Shown here in pieces: positions 16,866 through 23,609 of a stretch of DNA of 23,609 nt (the first letter of the stretch is position 1; each line of letters begins with the position of its first letter). Position numbers and translations under genes: made by a program. This DNA is from Prorocentrum cordatum (taxonomy: Eukaryota > Sar > Dinophyceae > Prorocentrales > Prorocentraceae): the NCBI GenBank assembly GCA_963575745.1, contig CAUYUJ010019920.1:144525-168133 (forward strand). Direction: 5' to 3'. The notes below the pieces were generated by a model, which saw only the letters and a program-made list of their open reading frames with translations, did not search any database and was not told where the DNA came from.

Positions 16866-18832
16866 GGGCCCTCCTCGTCGTCGTCGGCGCCCGCGAAGAC
16901 GGCCACGAACGTGTCCCTGAGCATGTCGGGCTCCGGCGGGAAGCTCCGCGTCGCGTGGTCCACGTTCCCGTTCCCGAACACGATGGCGGTGCCCTGCATG
17001 GCGTACTGCAAGAACTTCTGCCTCCACGACTGCTGCTCCTGCCGGACGGCCTTGTCGGCGCCCTTGCTGGACAGGTAGGTCTTCGTGGACACGACGCGGC
17101 CGAGCGCGAGCAGCAACTGGTGCGCGAGAGCGGCCTTCCTGAGCAGCGGGTGGTGGCGGCCCAGCCAGAGGTCGTTCACCAGCGCCATGAGCGGCACCTT
17201 GGGGTGATCAGACCACAGGTCTTTCCGGCAATCGTCGCAGACTTTCACCGGCGCCTTCCCTTCGAGCGCCTCGGGCGGCACGCGCCTCTTGTGCAAGAGT
17301 ATCTTCGTGGACGTCGGCGAGCCCTCGCAGTCGTCGTGGGGAAAGTTCACGGCCGACGACATCAGCTCGTCGCGCGGTATGAGGGGCCATCGTTGGTGAT
17401 ACCACTCGGCCGACAGGCAGTCCGCGAACTGGGCCCGGTCCTTTATGGTGCACTTGTCGCCGACCAGGTACTCCGAGTGGAGGTTCTCGGACCACTGCTG
17501 CATGGCGCAGCAGACGCAGGCCTGGAAAGCGCGGGGCTCCCTCGCCTGGCACGCCGCCTGAGCGCGGGCTGCCGACTCCGCCGCGCCGGCCGCCTGCAGG
17601 GAGATCTCCTCCGCGGGCCCCCCCTGCCCGATCTTGCCGGCGACCCTGCCGATGATCTCCGCGTGGAGCAGCTGCTTCTGCACCTCCGGTTCAGGCTTCG
17701 GGACGAACGGCTCGTCCACGGGGTCGACGGTGGCGCAGCACTGGGAAATGTGGAACCTGGCAATGGCGGGGAGCACCGCCCGACCCCCAGCGCTCTCGAT
17801 GCCCTTAGCGCTGGCGCCGGGAGCGCCAGCGCTAAGGGCACGTCTCCGAGGGCTGGGCGCAGTTCCCCGCCGCCCGCTCGCCTGACGCTCCTCGGTCGGC
17901 GACGGCTGGTAGGGCTCCAGCTCGCGCCGCGCCACATGCTGCGACTGGTACCACCGCTGCCCCCCGTGGACTCTGCCCTGGTGCGCCTTGAACGCCTCCC
18001 TGTTGGGGAACTCGGCCTCGCACATGCGGCAGGCATAATGCAGCGCAGGCGCGGGGTACTGGAACCACTCAGAGCGATCCCGAAGGCGCGCAGGCATGGC
18101 GGCGTGCCGGGGAGGGCCGCGGTTGCAGGGTCTGCGCTGCCACGCCTCCGCGAGGTGCGCCCTCAGCGGGTTGCCGTCGCCCAGCGCGGCCGACGCGTCG
18201 CTCGCCGCCAGGCGGGCCGCGGCCGCCACGGAGGGGGCGCCGTGGGCGGAGCCCAGGCGCTCGTCCAGGAGCTCCGCGACGTGGTGCACGTGCCACTCCC
18301 CGCTCTCCAGTCGGCGCTTGGCGTCGGAAATATCGTTCTCCGTGACCCCGAGCGCTTCCCGCAGTCTCCCGGCCAACTTGTCGGGTCGATCGGGTGCCTG
18401 CAGGAACGTCGCCCATCGGCGGGTGCAGTCGTCGCCCGCGTAGACGAAGAAGTCAGGGTAATGCTTCAGCAGGTCATCGGCAGCGACCAGCGGCTCCAGC
18501 AAGTGCAGGAGCAGGAAGAGATCCCCACACAACCGGCGCTCCTCGCTGGCGGTCTGCAAGCTCTTCGCCTCCCTGCTGCTGCGGAGGACAGGGGCGGCGG
18601 CGTTGTTCTGGGCGTCCTGTCTGGATCCGTCGGCGTTGTCGCCCTTGCTCTTCGGCTTCCGCCCCTGTCGCAGTACCTCCTCCGGCTTGCAACCGCGCTT
18701 CTGATCCTCCCTGGCCTGCTGCCTCCCAGCGCGGCTCTGCTGCTGCTGCCTCCCAGCGCGGCTCTGCTGCCTCCCGGCGCGGCTCTGCTGCTGCTGCCTC
18801 CCAGCGCGGCTCTGCTGCCTCCCAGCGCGGCT
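16865..18832 (-). CDS. Polyprotein middle: C2H2 zinc finger and DUF6570-like Cys domain
   Basis: In the same frame as the protease. After the SRAGRQQ tract and a basic linker comes a helical region (LLKHYPDFFVYAGDDCTRRW) of unknown role. Near 18035-17970 there is a classical C2H2 finger, YACRMCEAEF...FKAHQGRVH, spaced C-x2-C-x12-H-x4-H, likely for DNA binding. Near 17515-17490 is ACVCCAM. Near 17260-17060 is VCDDCRKDLWSDHPKVPLMA then LVNDLWLGRHHPLLRKAAL, which resembles the DUF6570 region found just before the Rep domain in many Helitron proteins (recalled). The frame ends GADDDEEGP at TGA 16864-16862, immediately after a GGGCCCC heptamer; the -1 frame carries on into the Rep domain. Confidence 0.78.
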
Positions 18833-18835
18833 CTA
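18722..18835 (-). repeat. 21-27 bp tandem repeat encoding SRAGRQQ units
   Basis: The minus strand repeats AGCCGCGCTGGGAGGCAGCAG five times, with CAG expansions, in frame with the polyprotein, giving SRAGRQQ and SRAGRQQQQ. The unit at the upstream end has TAG where the others have CAG. Confidence 0.85.
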
Positions 18836-19915
18836 CTGCCGTCCAGCAGCGCTCTGTTTCCCTCGGAGGCGGAGCCGCTTCTTGGCAGGGGCGCCGCTCC
18901 TCGTGGACGCCGCGGGCCGCTTCCGCGCGCCCGGCACGCCAGCGTCGCCGGCCCCGTCCTCCTCCTCGTCGCACTCCCCGTCGAGGCCGGGGCTGTCCTC
19001 GCCGTCCGCGTCGCCGTCGCCGTCGCCGCCCGCGCCCTCCGCGCCGTCGACGACCGGCCCGGGCGGCCACGGGCACGCCTCGGCGCGGGCCGCCCTGGAG
19101 CCCACCTTCTCAAGGAAGATCATGCAAGGTATCTTGTGCTCGGTGCCAGGCGCCCACTGGACCACGTGCGGCCGATCGCCCAGGTCGTCTGCAGTGTACC
19201 AGCTCCCGTCCTCCTCGAAGTGAGCCACGAAGTGGCCCTGGGGGTCATTCAGGAAGTGGGATGGGACGGCTTCCGATCCCTCGGGCGGGATGTACTGCAC
19301 GTAGGCGCGCAGGCGGTGCGCGACGTCTTCCTCCCCCGCCCTCAGAGCCACCTCCGGGAGGTCACCCCAGTAGGGCGCGATGTCGCAGCCGCCGAGGAAG
19401 AGCGCCGCGCCGTCGCCCCGCTCCCACCTCTGGGGCACGTGGACCGCCAGCAACTCGGGCTTCGATCGCAGTCGCCCGCCCATGGAGGCGCCGCGGCGGA
19501 GCAGCTCTCGCACGTCCAGTCGCTGCGCGCCCCCGTCGAGGAAGCAGTCCTGCGGCGACAGGGCGTCGTCGCCGTCGTCTGCCCCGTCCACGAATGCCGG
19601 GAGCCTCATCATGGCCTCCTCGTCGCATCCGGTCTGGAAGAGGCTGGCGAGACCAGGCGCGTCTTCCAGGATGAACGACAGCGCCTCACTCGCGTCCGCG
19701 TACCTCCCCAGCTTGAAGTCCACCCAGTGCTTCGCGAGGAACGCGTCCACGAAGGCGTGCGGGGACCAGCGGTCCACGCGGTCCGGCGCTGGCGCGGCGC
19801 CGCCGTCGCCCTTCGCCAGGCTCGGCGGCGCCCCGCGCACGCAGGCGGTCGCCAGGGCGCGCAGCTCCTCGAGAGGGGGTGAGAAACCCAGGCCGAGTGC
19901 CTCCCATACCCCGCC
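18833..19915 (-). CDS. USP (C19) protease, His-box part, with terminal in-frame TAG
   Basis: This continues the protease: FVDAFLAKHWVDFKLGRYAD, SEALSFILEDAPGLASLF, then ELLAVHVPQRWERGDG and HRLRAYVQYIP, and finally GHFVAHFEEDGSWYTADDL near 19237-19180. The last matches the USP His box (GHYxAY...WYxxDD), with the catalytic His likely at 19234-19232 and the Asp pair after WYTA. The order Cys box, about 250 residues, His box fits a compact USP. An acidic tail (DGDGDADGEDSP) and a basic patch (KKRLRLRGK), perhaps a nuclear signal, follow. A TAG at 18835-18833 interrupts the frame inside an SRAGRQQ repeat; the same frame continues downstream. Confidence 0.8.
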   Translation of the reverse strand, partial: GGVWEALGLGFSPPLEELRALATACVRGAPPSLAKGDGGAAPAPDRVDRWSPHAFVDAFLAKHWVDFKLGRYADASEALSFILEDAPGLASLFQTGCDEEAMMRLPAFVDGADDGDDALSPQDCFLDGGAQRLDVRELLRRGASMGGRLRSKPELLAVHVPQRWERGDGAALFLGGCDIAPYWGDLPEVALRAGEEDVAHRLRAYVQYIPPEGSEAVPSHFLNDPQGHFVAHFEEDGSWYTADDLGDRPHVVQWAPGTEHKIPCMIFLEKVGSRAARAEACPWPPGPVVDGAEGAGGDGDGDADGEDSPGLDGECDEEEDGAGDAGVPGARKRPAASTRSGAPAKKRLRLRGKQSAAGRQ

Positions 19916-20025
19916 CTGTCGACGCGCCAATCGTCTCCCCTCCCCTGCGGAGGGAGGAACCCCCAAAATCAACCGGGGGCTGTGCCGGAGTGAAGACATC
20001 GACGAGATTTCCCCCACCCCGCGTC
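19916..20025 (-). other. Proposed 110-nt intron, GA-AG
   Basis: The Cys-box frame and the His-box frame differ, so a junction is needed here. CTGCAG followed by GACGCG and GTCGACAG followed by GGCGGGG give a phase-0 join with GA and AG ends. Dinoflagellate introns are known to use GT, GC or GA at the 5' end. Other junctions are possible, so the exact limits are tentative. Confidence 0.4.
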
Positions 20026-20205
20026 CTGCAGAATCAGCGGCTCGCCCTGGCCCTCCGCCCCCAGGAGCGCGGCGCGCGCGGCGGGGCAGTGGAGGAGGCA
20101 CTGCAAGGGCGCGTTGAGGTAGCAGGTGTTGCACAGGTTCGCGGCCGCGGCGTGTCGGCGACGTGTGCCGGGGGAAGGGCGAAACGCCGTGGCGCGTCGT
20201 GACGG
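20026..20205 (-). CDS. USP (C19) protease, Cys-box exon
   Basis: The frame contains NLCNTCYLNAPLQCLLHC then PAARAALLGAE, which matches the Cys box of ubiquitin-specific proteases (NLGNTCYxNxxLQCL). The nucleophile would be the Cys at 20124-20122. One family Gly is replaced by Cys (NLC for NLG). The exon start upstream of about 20150 is uncertain because no good acceptor or ATG is visible there. The exon probably ends with CTGCAG at 20031-20026 and joins the next exon at 19915 in phase 0. The enzyme class cleaves after the ubiquitin C-terminal Gly-Gly. Here it may instead process the element's own polyprotein. Confidence 0.72.
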
Positions 20206-20303
20206 AAAACCCTTTCGTTCGGCGGGGTACGCAGTCGCGCGGTAGCGAGGGCGCGGACGTGCGTGGGGTTCGCGGCTCGCGTCCCTTATGGGGTTCGCGC
20301 AGG

Positions 20304-20984
20304 CTATCGGCGGGGTCGGCGGGGCGAGAGGCCGGGGTATGGGTGCTGGCCGCCGCGCGACCGATGCAGGGCGGGATGCCTCCAACGGTCCTCGTCGTGG
20401 ACGTCGTTCCCCTCGCGCCAGTGCTGGCGCAGCATCCGCAGTGCCTGCTCTGCGCCCTCGGCACGCTCATCCTCCAGCCTCGATTCCCGACCGGCCTGCA
20501 CCAGCGCGTCGATGCGCTCCTTTAGGACCTGGGCCGCTGGCTGCAGCCTGCTGGTCCCCCTCCACCTCTGCCACCTCCTCGCCAAGTCATCCTCGGGCCC
20601 CCTTCCGGGACGCTGGCGCCGTGGCCAGCGGCCGCGCTCACTGTGCCAGGCCAGAACGTCGCGGAACGTCGCGGCCGCGACGTCCCGTCGACCTCCCGCT
20701 GTCCGAGGAGTCGGGCCCCGGCGGCGAGCAGTACCGGGAGTCTGCCGGGGGCGCCTGCCCGCGGCCGAGGCGCCCGGTGTCTGCGGACCTCCCTGCTTCG
20801 GGCCCGATGCCGGGGTGCCTCTCGGCGCCGGGGAACCGCGCGGCGACGGCCCTCGTTTCCCTCTCACCCGGCGCCGAGGCGGGCAATCCTGCTGGCGCCG
20901 CGGCGTCTGGGGGCCATCGCCTGGGCACTGCGCGTGCTGTGCTCGCAGACGGCGCAGCTCAGCGCGCCGCTCCGTCTCCGGCAT
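20304..20984 (-). CDS. Possible N-terminal exon, Trp/Arg-rich helicase-associated-like module
   Basis: An ATG at 20984-20982 opens a 226-residue frame upstream of the protease. Its first half is Arg/Pro-rich and uninformative. Around 20670-20440 it reads FRDVLAWHSERGRWPRR, then DDLARRWQRWRG, VLKERIDALVQAGRE and ALRMLRQHWREGNDVHDED. This Trp-spaced, basic pattern resembles the short helicase-associated modules common in dinoflagellate mobile proteins (recalled, not searched). To join the protease exon in another frame it would need an intron between about 20400 and 20210, whose sites I could not place. It may instead be a chance frame in GC-rich DNA. Confidence 0.4.
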   Translation of the reverse strand: MPETERRAELRRLRAQHAQCPGDGPQTPRRQQDCPPRRRVRGKRGPSPRGSPAPRGTPASGPKQGGPQTPGASAAGRRPRQTPGTARRRGPTPRTAGGRRDVAAATFRDVLAWHSERGRWPRRQRPGRGPEDDLARRWQRWRGTSRLQPAAQVLKERIDALVQAGRESRLEDERAEGAEQALRMLRQHWREGNDVHDEDRWRHPALHRSRGGQHPYPGLSPRRPRR

Positions 20985-21480
20985 CCGCAGGGGGCGGACC
21001 CGCCGTGGCCGCGGCGAAATTCTCGCGCGGCGGGCCTCTGACGGAGGGCTCGCCCGCAGTCCGCAATCTCACTGTAAAGGTCACTGTTCCGCCTCGCTCA
21101 TTCTTGTCCACATTGATCCGACATCTCGTCCCGCTGCCCTTGGGAGGCATCCGGGGGGGATTGACCCGGCGCGGGGCAGGGGGCCACCCGCGCGAGCTGG
21201 AGCGTCTCCGACTCGGGGCGATCGCCCCGCGAGAGGGGTCCCGTCCACGAGCGGGGGTCGTCTGTCAATGGGCGCGTCGGGCGCGTGCCACGGAGCGCGG
21301 CGGCGCCTGCTGCTCGGGCCATCAGGTCTACGGATATGGAATCGTAGTCGCCAGGATTCCGCGAGGCAAGCCCAGATGTCCAACGTCTGAAATAGAGTAC
21401 AGCGGGCGACATTTGAGCGCGCTGGGCCCGTCGACGACGACCGGATGCATCGGGGGCTCTGAGCGGGGCGCGCAGGAGTC
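20985..21480. other. Region with no supported gene
   Basis: All six frames are partly open because the DNA is GC-rich, but none shows a recognisable domain. A fragment near 21217-21260 (GATCGCCCCGCGAGAGGGGT) resembles the GCCCCGA modules on either side of the transposon. The 5' end and promoter of the Helitron-type element may lie here, but no signal could be named. Confidence 0.4.
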
Positions 21481-21483
21481 CCC

Positions 21484-21640
21484 GCGACGCGCGCTGGTCG
21501 CCCCGAAGGAGTCTCAGCGACGCGCGCGGATCGTCCGCGGCACTGAACAATTGGAAAGACGCGCGGCCGACACTGAGCGCCGGACACAGTGCGCTGGAAT
21601 GTCTGCGACGCGCGCCGGTCGCTCCAAAGGAGACTCTTGC
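21484..21640. repeat. GACGCGCGC / GCCCCGA modules right of the Helitron-type element
   Basis: The copy at 21484-21541 matches 7149-7206, starting GCGACGCGCGCTGGTCGCCC. A second, more diverged one starts near 21607 (GCGACGCGCGCCGGTCGCTC). Confidence 0.6.
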
Positions 21641-21788
21641 ATGCTTGGGTGTAGTTTGGGAGCCTTAGTTTTTTACGCGCAGCACGTCGGCGCGAGATTA
21701 TCGACGACGTTCTATGGAAAAGAATAAATTCGCAAGTCGCACGCGCGATATTTTTTTCACGTCGCCATAGGACACCCAAAAAAAGCTT

Positions 21789-21828
21789 GAGACCCCCGTC
21801 GTTTTGGTATCAAAACGACGGGGGTCTC
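21789..21828. repeat. Perfect 18-bp inverted repeat, 4-base loop
   Basis: Arms GAGACCCCCGTCGTTTTG and CAAAACGACGGGGGTCTC flank GTAT with no mismatch. An A-run precedes it. The surrounding 21700-21950 is more AT-rich than the rest and has no gene. Confidence 0.93.
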
Positions 21829-21954
21829 GCAGTCGCGTTCTCGCGGTGGGATCCGAGCGAATCAATAAGACGTTCGCATCAAATTGAAAGCGCGTTGTTT
21901 TCCGCACCGCCTGGTTTTGCGCTGGACGGTCGCTAAGAATTTAAGCGCCCTTCA

Positions 21955-22200
21955 GGACGCAGGCGCCTGGGCGTAGCAAAGACGCAGATGGCGACGACGA
22001 ATCGCGTTGAACAAGATTGGAAATTCGCGATAGTGACGTCCTTCAGGGCGCAGACGCCCGGACGCAGCAAACGCCGATGGCGACGACCATTCTCTTTGAA
22101 CCCGAGCCCGTTTTTGAAAATTCACGATAGTGACGCCCTTCCAAACACAGACGCCCGGGGCGCAGCAAACGCCGACGTCGACAACGATTCGCTTTGAACA
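21955..22200. repeat. Diverged tandem repeat, 88-98 bp unit, about three copies
   Basis: Blocks such as CGACGACGAATCGCGTTGAAC recur near 21994, 22081 and 22179, each preceded by a GACGCCC-GCAGCAAACGC-like block and followed by a TTCGCGATAGTGACG-like block. Confidence 0.75.
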
Positions 22201-22630
22201 ACTTCCCGCCGGGCGTCCGCGCGCGCATTTCGCGGAGGACGGGTCGGAAACAGAAAAAAAGTCGACACCAGATAAAACAGAAAAAACACATAATTTCCCC
22301 CTCCCAGATGGCCCATTGCAAGTGCCGCTCCCGTGTCCCGTCGCGCGTCCGCGCGCGCATCTCGCGGAGGACGGGGCGGAAACATGAAAAAAATCGAAAC
22401 CGGCAAATTCAGAAAAAGCCCATAATTTCCCTCCCCCAGACGGCCCATTGCAAGTACCGCTCCCGTGTCCCGTCGCACGTCCACGCGCGCATTTCGCGGA
22501 GGACGGGTCGGAAACAGAAAAAAAATCGGAACCAGAAAAAACAAAAAAAGCCCATAACTTCCCCCTCCCAGACGGCCCATTGGAAGTACCGCTCCCGTGT
22601 CTGGTCGCGTCCGCGCGCGCATTTCGTGGG
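22200..22630. repeat. 132-bp tandem repeat, just over three copies
   Basis: CGCGGAGGAC recurs at 22231, 22363 and 22495, an exact 132-bp step, with a degenerate fourth start near 22625. Each unit also has AATTTCCC-like, GGCCCATTGCAAGTACCGCT and CCGTGTCC blocks. The step is a multiple of three, so repeat-protein frames appear on both strands; I do not count them as genes. Confidence 0.9.
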
Positions 22631-23050
22631 CTTGGGAGGATTGGGGAGGAGTTGGTTGGATCTGGGAACATTTTGAATGGATTTGAAAAGATTTAGGTGT
22701 GTTTGGGAAGATTTGGAAGGATTCGGGTGGATTGGGGGGGATTCGGGTGAATTTGGAAGGATTGGGGTGGGTTTGGGTGGGTTTGGGTGGGTTTGGGAGG
22801 ATTTGGGCGGGTTTGGGAGGATCTGGGTGGATTTGGGAGGATTCGGTTGTGTTCGGGAAGATTTGAAAGGATTTGGGCGGATTTGGAAGAAGCGGGCGGG
22901 TTTGGGAGGATTTGGAAGGATTAGGTAGACTCCGGGCAGATGTGGGAGGATGTGGGTGGGTTTGGCAGGATTCTGGTGGATTTGGGAGAATTTGGGTGGG
23001 TTCGGCAGGATTGGGCGGGTTTGGGAGGATTTGGGCGGGTTTGGAAAAAC
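22630..23050. repeat. G-rich minisatellite built on GGATTTGGGTGGGTTTGGGA
   Basis: About 420 bases of near 10-bp periodicity with GGATTTGGG and GGGTTTGGG words and strong G-over-C strand bias. It holds many closely spaced GGG runs. Confidence 0.88.
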
Positions 23051-23390
23051 TTTGGAAGAAGATTCCCCCAAAGCGGCGCGGCCCTAAAGGATTCCCCAGC
23101 CCTGGCGCGGCCCTAAGGGATTGGACCACATCCCGATCTAGGCCATTGTGACGAGGAAGAGGCCTGCTGGACCAGATCACGATCTAGTCTAAAGCAGAGG
23201 AGGAGTGGGCGGAGGAGGAGGAGGAGAGAGGGGAGGAGGAAGCGGGAGAGCCTGCCTACCGCGGCCGCTTGCGAGCGCGCTCTTGGGGCGCGCTCGGCGT
23301 CGTCGCCGCCGACGGCGGCCCGGGCGTCGCCGCTGCCGGCGGCGGCAACCCCAGCGCCGCCGCCGCCGTCGCTGCCCCGACCGTCCTGCC
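23050..23390. other. Short repeats and GC-rich spacer, no gene
   Basis: GCGCGGCCCTAA occurs twice (near 23077 and 23105) and GGACCAGATCACGATCTAG-like blocks twice (near 23122 and 23169). A GAGGAG-rich tract follows near 23208-23245 and a CGCCGC-rich tract near 23295-23380. No supported coding region. Confidence 0.6.
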
Positions 23391-23609
23391 CACGAAACGT
23401 GTGAGGGGTGTGCCGAAATGGGTGTGCGGGACGCATGCGGACGGCAGCCATGGGGCCTTCGGTGGAGCTCCCTATGGGGCCACGAAACGTGTGAGGGGTG
23501 TGCCGAAATGGGTGTGCGGGACGCATGCGGACGGCAGCACTGGGGCCTTCGGTGGAGCTCCCTGTGGGGCCACGAAACTTGTGAGGGGTGTGCCGAAATG
23601 GGTGTGCGG
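23391..23609. repeat. 90-bp tandem repeat running off the right edge
   Basis: CACGAAAC occurs at 23391, 23481 and 23571, an exact 90-bp step. Copies differ at a few positions, for example CCATGG against CACTGG and CCTATGG against CCTGTGG. A single relic lies at 6744-6803. Confidence 0.95.

Larger units (their letters stand above)
7267..20984 (-). mobile_element. Giant Helitron-type rolling-circle element with USP protease, Rep and PIF1 helicase
   Basis: The minus strand encodes, in order, a possible N-terminal module, a USP protease, a C2H2 finger, a DUF6570-like region, an HUH Rep domain, a Rep tyrosine motif and a PIF1 helicase. HUH Rep fused to PIF1 defines Helitrons and their relatives. 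The coding span is about 13.7 kb with introns. Ends were not resolved: no convincing CTRR terminus with a preceding hairpin was found past the stop at 7267, so the limits given are those of the coding region. The copy has one nonsense codon and three frame breaks. Helentron/Helitron2 relatives with fused proteases are known, but a USP is unusual as far as I know. Confidence 0.88.

Noticed and set aside
14700-17078. 792-residue open frame on the plus strand
   Set aside because: Antisense to the Rep exon; no domain is visible, and the HUH motif lies on the other strand.
16694-19882. 1062-residue open frame on the plus strand
   Set aside because: It is antisense to the protease, zinc finger and DUF6570-like exons. 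Its product is Arg/Leu/Ala-rich with no motif; GC-rich third positions keep the opposite frame open.
22616-23071. Pro/Ser/Asn-rich minus frame and Gly/Phe-rich plus frame
   Set aside because: Both arise from the TTTGGG minisatellite.

Overview
The window is GC-rich, repeat-laden eukaryotic nuclear DNA from a dinoflagellate. The decisive evidence is a complete 22-nt dinoflagellate spliced-leader (DinoSL) sequence, followed by a 15-nt relic leader, on the minus strand at 4773-4737. GC-AG (and possibly GA-AG) introns, dense micro- and minisatellites and long accidental antisense frames fit that assignment. The genus cannot be fixed from sequence alone; Prorocentrum-, Polarella- or Symbiodiniaceae-like genomes are candidates (inference). 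No ordinary single-copy host gene, rRNA, tRNA or CRISPR array was recognised. Both large coding units are transposable elements on the minus strand.
1-4773 (minus): a non-LTR retrotransposon (LINE) that runs off the left edge. In transcription order it has a DinoSL plus relic DinoSL, a short leader, ORF1 (coiled coil plus a basic RNA-binding-like C-terminus), an AP-type endonuclease and a reverse transcriptase. It carries a frameshift in a G7 run, two more frame breaks, an in-frame TAG and a lost catalytic Asp (AGD for ADD), so it is a dead copy.
4774-7266: repeat-rich spacer. It holds a GGA microsatellite, a palindromic ACACCGTT/AACGGTGT minisatellite with compensatory arm changes, two copies of a roughly 110-140 bp imperfect palindrome, an 11-bp minisatellite, ACG/CGG/CTC microsatellites and short modules that recur to the right of the second transposon.
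7267-about 20984 (minus): a giant Helitron-type element with a broken multi-domain gene. Domain order is a possible N-terminal Trp/Arg-rich module, a ubiquitin-specific protease (USP, C19) Cys box and His box, a C2H2 finger, a DUF6570-like Cys domain, a Helitron HUH Rep domain, the Rep tyrosine motif and a PIF1-type helicase. Two introns are well supported by frame and product. One is 145 nt; the other is 2.6 kb, with a 177-bp, 175/177 identical direct repeat at its two ends. The copy has one nonsense codon, one -1 break on a GGGCCCC heptamer followed by TGA, and two +1 breaks.
20985-23609: no supported gene. It contains recurring GACGCGCGC modules, a perfect 18-bp hairpin, tandem repeats of about 88-98 bp and 132 bp, a G-rich TTTGGG minisatellite and a 90-bp tandem repeat that leaves the right edge.
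How it works together: the LINE supplies its own endonuclease and reverse transcriptase and was evidently mobilised from a trans-spliced mRNA. The Helitron-type polyprotein combines rolling-circle nickase and helicase with a deubiquitinase-like protease, which may process the polyprotein or act on host ubiquitin signalling (inference).
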